Shown in pieces: positions 1-5,267 of a stretch of 5,290 nucleotides of DNA. The stretch is from assembly GCA_018711755.1 (NCBI GenBank), contig DVHY01000056.1, positions 1 to 5,290 of the forward strand. Direction: 5' to 3'. The notes under the pieces were generated by a model. It saw only the letters and a program-made list of their open reading frames with translations, did not search any database and had not been told where the DNA came from. Source of the stretch: Candidatus Limivicinus faecipullorum (GTDB taxonomy: Bacteria; Bacillota; Clostridia; Oscillospirales; Oscillospiraceae). The translations under genes were made by a program, and so were the position numbers. Every line of letters begins with the position of its first letter. Position 1 is the stretch's first letter.

Positions 1-1489
1 GGATCAGCAGCAGTTTCCCGGTGATATCCTCCTCCAGTTCGTTCATTGCTCTTATCTGCTCTATGCTGGAGTGATAAGTTTTGGCCAGCTCCCAGAGGCT
101 CTCGTTCTGCACTTTTACCAGAGTCACTGTGGGGTATTCCCCGGTGTCAAAAGCCGACTCCTCATCCAGCTCCACCGTGCCCACTTTCTTAAACTCCACG
201 CTGTCGCTCACCATACACTCAAACTCCGCCGAGATATGGCCGTCAATGAACTGACCGTCGGGGCGCAGATATACATCCGCCATACGGGCAGAGCATATCT
301 TCATATTCTCCCGCTCGCCCTCCCCCTCCATGCTCAGCACCCGGTGTACCGAGGAGAGAAGCGCGTTGGCGTCCCTGTACACTATATCGACGCCCAGTTC
401 GGCCCTCAGCTTTCCCTGCTCCAGAGAATAGTCGCTGAGGCTGACAAAGGCGCTGAGCACATCACAGCAGTCTTCCGCTACACTTATCCGCTCGTCGGCG
501 CTGAGCTTCAGCTTCTGTATCCCGGACACCATACTGAACTGGCAGCTCTGCATGTCGCAGTTTACCGGCATCCTGTTGCTGTAAATGTCCGCCACATAGC
601 TGATGTTTCTGCGCCTGCGGGTGAGCAGCTGTATCACGGCGTGTATCTCGCAGTCCAGGGCCTTGTCATTGCTTATGGTATTTATTATGTCAAAATAGGC
701 GGAGGTCAGCTCTATGTTCAGCGAGCAGTTGTCCATTCCCTCCTCCCCTATGTCTATTATCTGGGAGAAAGGGGTGGAGAATTCTGTCTTCACGGGATAG
801 TTCACCTCTTCCGACAGATAGCACAGAGAGACCAGGGCGTTGCCTTTCACTATGAGCTTGGTGCCTATAAGCTGCTTGTCGGACACCAGGAACTCCACGT
901 TTTGGGAGACCAGCCGGCTGGGGGCGGGCTTGCCGCTGGGAAAGCTGAACTGCTCGTTTATCCCAAAAGTCTTTTCGCAGGCGGCGTTGACCAGCATCAG
1001 CTCGCAGCTGTCATATTTGGCGTGCAGCCCTTCGCCGCTGTCCTGGGGAAGGCTGGTTTCCGTCACCAGGCTTTCCTGGCAGAAGCAGCTCAGCTCTCCC
1101 GCCATCTCAAAGGTGACGGACACCTTACGGGGATTGACCACTCTGGCCTCGCAGTTGATTATGCTCAGCTCCACCTGGGCCACCGTGTCCGGCTGGATGT
1201 CGGCGATCTCATACTCCAGACTAAAGCTCTTGGACAGGCGCACAAAAGACACCTTGCTCTGGTCCTCGGTGATATACAGGAGAGCAGCCGTGGCTTCCCC
1301 GGATACGGTCACGCCTCTGGACGTCAGGTCCTTGCTTTTGAGCATCACCCCGGTATGCACCGAGGCCAGCTTGCCGATGTCGTCGTCGGTGTCCGGCACC
1401 ACGCTCTCGGCGCTCTCCTGCACTCTTTTGGTCTGGTGGTGTACTTCCCTGTAGATATTTACTGTTTTATTCTCAAAGCTGATTTCCAT
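1..1489 (-). CDS. sipL: SipL-like SPOCS (DUF3794) and LysM spore-coat morphogenesis protein, C-terminus cut off by the window
   Basis: The minus-strand frame is open for 496 codons from ATG 1489 to the window edge, with no stop. The N-terminus MEISFENKTVNIYREV leads into VPDTDDDIGKLASV (31-44), the signature opening of SPOCS/DUF3794 domains. Three beta-rich SPOCS-like units can be made out, at about 31-130, 188-290 and 325-430. A C-terminal LysM domain follows at about 453-496: TLVKVQNESLWELAKTYHSS, then IEQIRAMNEL and GKLLLI, where LysM normally ends within a few residues. Only a short tail is probably missing. Repeats plus a terminal LysM and about 500 residues fit SipL of Clostridioides difficile, which binds SpoIVA through LysM and tethers the coat to the forespore. 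Other SPOCS/LysM proteins exist in Clostridia, so orthology is likely but not proven. No signal peptide or membrane segment is seen. It follows spoVM by 57 bases. Confidence 0.85.
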   Translation of the reverse strand, partial: MEISFENKTVNIYREVHHQTKRVQESAESVVPDTDDDIGKLASVHTGVMLKSKDLTSRGVTVSGEATAALLYITEDQSKVSFVRLSKSFSLEYEIADIQPDTVAQVELSIINCEARVVNPRKVSVTFEMAGELSCFCQESLVTETSLPQDSGEGLHAKYDSCELMLVNAACEKTFGINEQFSFPSGKPAPSRLVSQNVEFLVSDKQLIGTKLIVKGNALVSLCYLSEEVNYPVKTEFSTPFSQIIDIGEEGMDNCSLNIELTSAYFDIINTISNDKALDCEIHAVIQLLTRRRRNISYVADIYSNRMPVNCDMQSCQFSMVSGIQKLKLSADERISVAEDCCDVLSAFVSLSDYSLEQGKLRAELGVDIVYRDANALLSSVHRVLSMEGEGERENMKICSARMADVYLRPDGQFIDGHISAEFECMVSDSVEFKKVGTVELDEESAFDTGEYPTVTLVKVQNESLWELAKTYHSSIEQIRAMNELEEDITGKLLLI

Positions 1490-1498
1490 ACCTATACG

Positions 1499-1523
1499 CT
1501 CCTTGCTGCACAGTTTGTACAGC
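1499..1523 (-). promoter_or_regulatory. Ribosome binding site of sipL with a small hairpin just upstream
   Basis: On the minus strand AAGGAG (1504-1499) lies 9 bases before ATG 1489. Directly before it, GCUGUAC (1523-1517) can pair with GUGCAGC (1511-1505) through a 7-bp stem with one G-U pair and a 5-base loop. The binding site itself stays unpaired. An in-frame ATG at 1525 would add 12 residues but has no ribosome binding site, so 1489 is preferred. Confidence 0.55.
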
Positions 1524-1548
1524 ATATGGCCCGGTGTCCCGGATTATT
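1521..1548 (-). promoter_or_regulatory. Weak candidate sigma-E-type promoter before sipL
   Basis: On the minus strand AATAAT (1548-1543), within the double stop codon of spoVM, is followed after 14 bases by CATATGCT (1528-1521). The arrangement resembles the ATA / CATAnnnT pattern of sigma-E promoters, and sipL of Clostridioides difficile is transcribed in the mother cell by sigma-E. The match is partial and short motifs of this kind occur by chance, so this is only a candidate. Confidence 0.2.
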
Positions 1549-1609
1549 ACTTGAATCTGGCAAGCAGTCTGGAGAGAAATCTCGGCAGCTTAAAAATATA
1601 TACCTTCAT
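1547..1609 (-). CDS. spoVM: SpoVM-like amphipathic sporulation peptide, 20 residues
   Basis: The frame encodes MKVYIFKLPRFLSRLLARFK. It follows the start of Bacillus subtilis SpoVM (26 residues) closely: M-K-x-Y-x-x-K-L-P-K/R-F-L, including Pro9, which is important for SpoVM recognition of curved membrane. Lys/Arg alternate with Leu/Phe/Ile as in an amphipathic helix lying in the membrane surface. In the family SpoVM inserts into the outer forespore membrane, recruits the coat ATPase SpoIVA and inhibits FtsH. Context agrees: in B. subtilis spoVM is downstream of prpC-prkC-cpgA, and here a SipL-like SpoIVA-binding protein follows. The peptide has a very strong ribosome binding site and two consecutive TAA stops. 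Oddity: it is six residues shorter than the Bacillus form and lacks the Gly13-Gly14 pair, with Ser-Arg instead. It is too short for default gene callers. Confidence 0.87.
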   Translation of the reverse strand: MKVYIFKLPRFLSRLLARFK

Positions 1610-1616
1610 ATCCTAT

Positions 1617-1624
1617 ACCTCCCT
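1617..1624 (-). promoter_or_regulatory. Strong ribosome binding site of the spoVM-like gene
   Basis: On the minus strand AGGGAGGT lies 7 bases before the ATG at 1609 and directly after the stop of the 50-codon gene. It is one of the best matches to the anti-Shine-Dalgarno sequence in the window and is a main reason for treating the following 20-codon frame as a real gene. Confidence 0.8.
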
Positions 1625-1625
1625 G

Positions 1626-1778
1626 TCAGCAGCAGCGAATAAACCATATGCCCGCGCCTATAAGCACCGCTGCAAGAATGAACCACCAGAAGTCCGTGGG
1701 CAGGACAAGAGCCAGGAAAATCACAATACCCGCTATTATTGCCCCGCAGCCCAAATAGTTTTTGCGCCCCTTACGCAT
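1626..1778 (-). CDS. Unnamed 50-residue membrane microprotein with two transmembrane segments
   Basis: I do not recognise a named family. The frame encodes 50 residues starting MRKGRKNYLGCG. A basic N-terminus (Arg2, Lys3, Arg5, Lys6) is followed by a hydrophobic segment at about 10-26, a short turn PTD (27-29), a second hydrophobic segment rich in aromatics (FWWFILAAVLIG, 30-41, continuing to about 47) and the end RCC. This predicts a tight helical hairpin with both ends probably in the cytoplasm. Cysteines are at 11, 49 and 50. Support for expression: a purine-rich site GGGGGGAG lies 6 bases before the ATG, and the next gene begins 16 bases after its stop with its own ribosome binding site just past that stop. 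Its place next to spoVM suggests a role at the forespore membrane, but this is inference from position only. Confidence 0.72.
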   Translation of the reverse strand: MRKGRKNYLGCGAIIAGIVIFLALVLPTDFWWFILAAVLIGAGIWFIRCC

Positions 1779-1832
1779 AAAGCTCTCCCCCCGCCGATGT
1801 ATTCTCTACATCATACGCAGGGGGAGAGCTTT
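1779..1832 (-). promoter_or_regulatory. Strong hairpin between rsgA and the 50-codon gene, burying its ribosome binding site
   Basis: Positions 1779-1791 (AAAGCTCTCCCCC on the plus strand) pair perfectly with 1820-1832 (GGGGGAGAGCTTT), giving a 13-bp stem. Inside it a second 6-bp stem pairs 1796-1801 (GATGTA) with 1807-1812 (TACATC) around a 5-base loop. In minus-strand RNA the 3' arm GGGGGAGAGCUUU ends at the base just before the start codon of the small gene, so the purine-rich ribosome binding site lies wholly in the stem. The U run after the hairpin is only three bases on this strand, so a full intrinsic terminator for rsgA is doubtful. Read on the plus strand it is followed by TTTTT and looks like a terminator, but no plus-strand gene is seen. 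Translational control or transcript attenuation are the likely roles (inference). Confidence 0.65.
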
Positions 1833-1886
1833 TTAGACTTTATTTTTCGCTCCCCGGACAGGCGGAGTTCCGCAGCCGCGGCGGCC

Positions 1887-2777
1887 TCAGCCCGGGTCTT
1901 TCAGTTCCCAGGGCTTGTGCTGGGAGCTGAGCTCGTACAGGCGCACATAGGAGCGGTAGCGGCTGGGCATGATCCTGCCCTGGTTCAGTGCCTCCGTAAC
2001 AGCGCAGCCCGGCTCTTTAAGATGGGCGCAGTCGTTAAAGCGGCAGCGGCCTAGGAAAGGTTCAAAGTCGATGAAATCGTATTGCAGATGCTCCTTTGGG
2101 ATTGGGTTCATCATCTCCACGTCAAAGGAGGCAAAACCTGGAGTATCCGCCACATAGGTGCCGTCCCCCAGGGAGTAGAGCTCCACATGGCGGGTGGTGT
2201 GCTTGCCCCGGCCCAGTTTCTCGCTGACCTCTCCCGTGGGAATATTTGCCCCGGGCAGCAGCTTGTTGAGAATGCTGGACTTGCCCACGCCGGAGTTGCC
2301 GGTAAAGGCACAGACGCTGCCCTTTATGGCGGCCATAAGTTCATCCATGCCCTCCCCTGTCTCGGCGCTGGTACGAATCACGGTAAACCCTGAGGAAGAA
2401 TAGATCCTGCACAGTTCCTTCCCCTGGTCGATATCGCTCTTGTTGACGCAGACAATGAGCCGACAGCCGGCTTCCGCCGCGATCACCGAGACCCTGTCCA
2501 CAAGGAAGGGGTCGGTCACAGGGTTGGTGTTTGCCGCCACGAAAACCATGGCGTCGATATTGGCCACAGCCGGACGGATGAACCAGTTGCGCCGTTTATG
2601 TACGCTGTCGATGCGGCCGCGGCCCTGGGCGTCCAGGCTGCACAGCACCCTGTCCCCCACCAGGGGCGAGGTCCCGTCCAGGCGGAAGCGGCCCCTGGCC
2701 TTACATTCCAGGACAGCCTCCTCCGTAGTAACATAGTAAAAGCCGCTGAGGGCCTTGGTTATAATACCTTCCTTCAT
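1887..2777 (-). CDS. rsgA: RsgA (CpgA/YloQ): circularly permuted ribosome small-subunit GTPase
   Basis: This is a 296-residue cytoplasmic GTPase that acts late in 30S ribosome maturation. An N-terminal OB-fold (about 1-70, starting MKEGIITKALSGFYYV) is followed by a GTPase domain with the permuted motif order that defines the family. G4 NKSD is at 112-115 and G5 TSAE at 136-139. The P-loop GNSGVGKS is at 160-167, switch-I threonines are at 194/195, and G3 DTPG is at 211-214. A C-terminal zinc site C-x4-C-x-H-x5-C (Cys245, Cys250, His252, Cys258) closes the protein. All key residues are present and the length is normal. The start at ATG 2777 is chosen over an upstream in-frame TTG because homologues begin at this point. 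In Bacillus subtilis the orthologue is phosphorylated by PrkC and affects cell shape, which fits its position directly after prkC. Confidence 0.96.
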   Translation of the reverse strand: MKEGIITKALSGFYYVTTEEAVLECKARGRFRLDGTSPLVGDRVLCSLDAQGRGRIDSVHKRRNWFIRPAVANIDAMVFVAANTNPVTDPFLVDRVSVIAAEAGCRLIVCVNKSDIDQGKELCRIYSSSGFTVIRTSAETGEGMDELMAAIKGSVCAFTGNSGVGKSSILNKLLPGANIPTGEVSEKLGRGKHTTRHVELYSLGDGTYVADTPGFASFDVEMMNPIPKEHLQYDFIDFEPFLGRCRFNDCAHLKEPGCAVTEALNQGRIMPSRYRSYVRLYELSSQHKPWELKDPG

Positions 2778-2780
2778 ATG

Positions 2781-2784
2781 CTCC
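2781..2784 (-). promoter_or_regulatory. rsgA ribosome binding site adjoining the prkC stop
   Basis: The prkC stop TGA (2787-2785) is followed immediately by GGAG, then CAT and the rsgA ATG at 2777. The 3-base spacer is unusually tight. Termination of prkC would release ribosomes right at this site, so translational coupling is likely. An in-frame TTG at 2885 would extend rsgA by 36 residues into prkC, but that extension reads as low-complexity shadow sequence and is rejected as the start. Confidence 0.6.
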
Positions 2785-4464
2785 TCAGCCTTCCGGCCCG
2801 GAAGAAACCCGGAGATATATCTTGGAATGTTCCTCAATATCGGTAAAGGCGTCCGTGCTCTGGCCAATGACGGTCCCGGCGTCAAGATCGCTGCGCACGA
2901 ACTCCGAGCTGCCGAAGCTGAGCCCGCAGCTTTCCAGCTTGGATATGGCGGCCTCCTCGGAGAGACCTATCAGATTCGGCATCTCCACATAGCTTATATT
3001 GGGGCCGGCGCTGACAGTGACATATACGGTGGAGCCGGAACTGAGCTGCTCGTTGGCGGCGGGACTGGTGCTGATCACATAGTCCTTGGTCACGCTGTCC
3101 GAGGTGGCGTTTTCGATATCCACCAGGAAGCCCGCCTGCTGAAGGCGGCTGGCAGCCTCTCTGTAATCCATATTCACCACATCCGGCACCGGGCTGAATA
3201 CCATGCCGGTGCTGACGCTAAGTTCCACCTCTATCCCGTCGGGAGTGACCATCATGCTGCGGCCCGGGTCCGGATTCTGAGACAGGACCAGTCCGCTCTC
3301 ATTTTCCGTGTCGATGACATATACCACATTGAAGCGGTACAAGGACGCCAGCTCTGCATTGTTCACGATGGACTCGTAGTTGCTGCCGGTAAAGTCCGGC
3401 AGGTCCACTCTTTCCGCCGGAGCAAAGATATCTCTCAGCCAGAAATTCCACAAAAACACGAACAGGGCTATGCTCAAAACCAGAGCCCCGAATGCTCCGG
3501 TGGCAAAGGTCACCCGGCGCGCGCGCTTGCGGCGGAAATAATATTTGTCTTTGGCCAGCTCGCTCACCGAGCGCACCGGCACCACGGCGGGGACAGGCGT
3601 CTCCTCCTCTTTCCCCTCCTCGGCTTTTATCTGGGCCTGGGTGAATGCATCCAGATCCGCCAGCAGCTCTGCGGCAGACTGGTATCTCTCCGGCAATTCG
3701 GCGCACATGGCTTTCAGGCAGATGCGCTCGAACTCCTCGGGGATATCCTGCACTATTTCCCTGGGCATCACCGGCTTGGCATTCATGTGCTTCACCGCAA
3801 TCTCGCCGATGCTGTCCCCCTCATAGGGCTTCTTCCCAGTGAGCATCCCGTACATCACCACGCCCAGGGAGTATATATCGCTTCTGGCGTCGGGACATTC
3901 TCCCCTGGCCTGCTCCGGGGCAATATAATGGATAGAGCCTATGGCCTGTCCATTCTCCTCGTGCATCTCGTTTTCCAGGGCGGCAATACCGAAATCGCCG
4001 ATCTTTATGGTGCCGTCCTTCAAAAGCATGATGTTCTGGGGCTTTATGTCCCTGTGGATAATTCCTCTCTCGTGGGCATGGGACAGAGCCTTGGCCATCT
4101 GCTTTGTAAAATGCAGGGCCTCTCTCCAGGGTACGGCGCCCCGCTTATCCATATACTGTCTTAAAGTAATACCATCCACCAGCTCCATGACTATGTACTC
4201 CATGGCGTCGCTGTGGCTCACATCGTATACTGCAACTATGTTGGGATGGGACAGCATGGCTACTGCATGGGACTCGGCACAAAAGCGCTGGCGGAACTCG
4301 TCGTCGGCGGCCATGTCGTCCCGCATGATCTTCACTGCTACATAGCGGTTCAGCCGGTGGCAGAGAGCCTTGTACACAACGGCCATGCCGCCTTCCCCTA
4401 TGACCTCCAGTATCTCATACCGGTCGTCCAGGAGCTTGCCAATATATTTGTCGGTGTTAGGCAT
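2785..4464 (-). CDS. prkC: PrkC: membrane PASTA-domain Ser/Thr protein kinase
   Basis: This is a eukaryotic-like (Hanks-type) kinase of 559 residues. The cytoplasmic kinase domain (about 14-275) has the glycine loop IGEGGMAVVY (22-31), VAVK with Lys45, the alpha-C Glu64, the catalytic loop HRDIKPQN (137-144, Asp139), DFG (157-159), APE (182-184) and DIYSLG (196-201). An acidic linker and a basic patch (RRKRARR, 311-317) precede one membrane helix at about 320-341. Three extracellular PASTA repeats follow, at about 352-419, 424-488 and 491-556, matching the count in Bacillus subtilis PrkC. In that family PASTA repeats sense peptidoglycan fragments and the kinase affects germination, growth and cell-wall control. 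Oddity: there is no threonine between DFG and APE; the stretch holds several Glu and a single Ser (177), whereas relatives autophosphorylate on threonines there. prpC lies upstream, and rsgA starts 7 bases after the stop, so translation is probably coupled. Confidence 0.96.
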   Translation of the reverse strand: MPNTDKYIGKLLDDRYEILEVIGEGGMAVVYKALCHRLNRYVAVKIMRDDMAADDEFRQRFCAESHAVAMLSHPNIVAVYDVSHSDAMEYIVMELVDGITLRQYMDKRGAVPWREALHFTKQMAKALSHAHERGIIHRDIKPQNIMLLKDGTIKIGDFGIAALENEMHEENGQAIGSIHYIAPEQARGECPDARSDIYSLGVVMYGMLTGKKPYEGDSIGEIAVKHMNAKPVMPREIVQDIPEEFERICLKAMCAELPERYQSAAELLADLDAFTQAQIKAEEGKEEETPVPAVVPVRSVSELAKDKYYFRRKRARRVTFATGAFGALVLSIALFVFLWNFWLRDIFAPAERVDLPDFTGSNYESIVNNAELASLYRFNVVYVIDTENESGLVLSQNPDPGRSMMVTPDGIEVELSVSTGMVFSPVPDVVNMDYREAASRLQQAGFLVDIENATSDSVTKDYVISTSPAANEQLSSGSTVYVTVSAGPNISYVEMPNLIGLSEEAAISKLESCGLSFGSSEFVRSDLDAGTVIGQSTDAFTDIEEHSKIYLRVSSGPEG

Positions 4465-4470
4465 AGTTTT

Positions 4471-4474
4471 CTCC
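4471..4474 (-). promoter_or_regulatory. Ribosome binding site deciding the prkC start
   Basis: On the minus strand, GGAG lies 6 bases before ATG 4464. A TTG at 4476 in the same frame overlaps this site and would give four extra residues (MEKT), but it has no comparable binding site of its own. The ATG is therefore preferred. Confidence 0.7.
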
Positions 4475-4485
4475 AATCCGGGATT

Positions 4486-5232
4486 TTACTTCATAACTGC
4501 AAGGACGGTGACATTGTCCCGCGCTCCCCGTTTCAGGGCCTTGCTCATAAGCGAGCGGCAGACCAGTTCCGGGTCCTGATACTCATTGGCATAGTCCAGC
4601 ATCTCCAGGTCCGTCACCATATTGGACAGGCCGTCGGAACAGAGCAGCAGAATGTCTCCGCTTTGCAGGGTAAACTCAAAGTAGTCCGACTCGACGTTTT
4701 CCTCGGAGCCGAGAGCTCGGGTTATCACATTGCGCTGGGGGTGGTTTTTGGCCTGTTCCTTGGTGATGGCCCCAAACTCCACCAGCTCCTCCACCAAGGA
4801 GTGATCCCGTGTGATTTGATATATGCTGTTGGAGCTGTGGGAGATATGGTAGGCCCGGCTGTCGCCCACATTGATAATATAACCATTACCGTTGCCGTTT
4901 ATCACACCGCCCACTATAGTGGTCCCCATGCCCTTATAGGCTTCGTCAAACTGGGAGTACTCATAGGAGACGGAGTTTGCCTCGGCACAGGCGCTCTGCA
5001 GCACTGCTTTGTAGTCAATGGGACGTTTTGTGCGGGAGGTGAGCTTTGCATAGATATACGACACAAAGGCCCGGTTGGATAAACGGCTGGCAAGGCCCCC
5101 CGCCTTAGCTCCCCCCATACCGTCGCAGAGAGCCACTATAAGGCTGTCTTTGGCGGTACAGCTCTCAATTATGAAACTGTCCTGATTGTCCTGCCTGACC
5201 CGTCCCTTGTCAGTTAGTCCAAAACTTTTCAT
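4486..5232 (-). CDS. prpC: PrpC/Stp-type PP2C Ser/Thr protein phosphatase
   Basis: This is a metal-dependent (PPM/PP2C) phosphatase of 248 residues, the usual length for bacterial PrpC/Stp. It removes phosphate from Ser/Thr residues of PrkC and its substrates in the cytoplasm. Motifs in order: RQDNQD at 13-18, CDGMGG at 36-41 (metal-binding Asp37/Gly38), GMGTT at 101-105, GDSRAY at 123-128, CSDGLSN at 198-204 (Asp200) and RDNVT at 238-242 (Asp239). All expected metal-coordinating aspartates are present, so it should be active. No signal peptide or membrane segment is seen. The frame stays open upstream (TTG at 5271, ATG at 5265), but the start at ATG 5232 gives the family-typical MKSFGLTDKG N-terminus and has a GAGGA ribosome binding site 4 bases upstream. 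prkC begins 21 bases after its stop; the kinase/phosphatase pairing is the classical Firmicutes arrangement. Confidence 0.95.
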   Translation of the reverse strand: MKSFGLTDKGRVRQDNQDSFIIESCTAKDSLIVALCDGMGGAKAGGLASRLSNRAFVSYIYAKLTSRTKRPIDYKAVLQSACAEANSVSYEYSQFDEAYKGMGTTIVGGVINGNGNGYIINVGDSRAYHISHSSNSIYQITRDHSLVEELVEFGAITKEQAKNHPQRNVITRALGSEENVESDYFEFTLQSGDILLLCSDGLSNMVTDLEMLDYANEYQDPELVCRSLMSKALKRGARDNVTVLAVMK

Positions 5233-5267
5233 CTCTTCCTCGTTTCCGCCCGGCGTCCGGGCCATCC

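Noticed and set aside
71..1642. A 523-codon open frame on the plus strand
   Set aside because: It lies antisense to the SipL-like gene over nearly its whole length and reads as His/Leu/Ala/Gln-rich sequence without recognisable domains. The minus strand encodes clear SPOCS and LysM motifs with a good ribosome binding site.
1630..1660. A CATATGGT motif inside the 50-codon gene as a sporulation promoter for spoVM
   Set aside because: No -35 element at the right spacing was found, and the sequence is explained by coding for the microprotein C-terminus.
1779..1834. Plus-strand intrinsic terminator (13-bp stem followed by TTTTT)
   Set aside because: The structure fits, but there is no plus-strand gene to terminate. 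The same hairpin read on the minus strand, overlapping a ribosome binding site, is the more relevant interpretation.
1834..1886. A terminator or promoter in the rest of the spacer after rsgA
   Set aside because: It contains only a short GCGG/CCGC palindrome with a 4-base loop and an A-rich stretch; no convincing -35/-10 pair and no U-tract hairpin was seen.
2778..2885. A 36-residue N-terminal extension of RsgA from TTG 2885
   Set aside because: It would overlap the end of prkC by about 100 bases. RsgA homologues start at the MKEGII position and a GGAG site precedes that ATG.
2755..4164. A 469-codon open frame on the plus strand
   Set aside because: It is antisense to prkC, whose kinase and PASTA motifs are unmistakable. 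The plus-strand product has the same shadow composition and no domain.
4213..5082. A 289-codon open frame on the plus strand
   Set aside because: It overlaps the 5' part of prkC and most of prpC in antisense; both minus-strand proteins carry complete catalytic motif sets.
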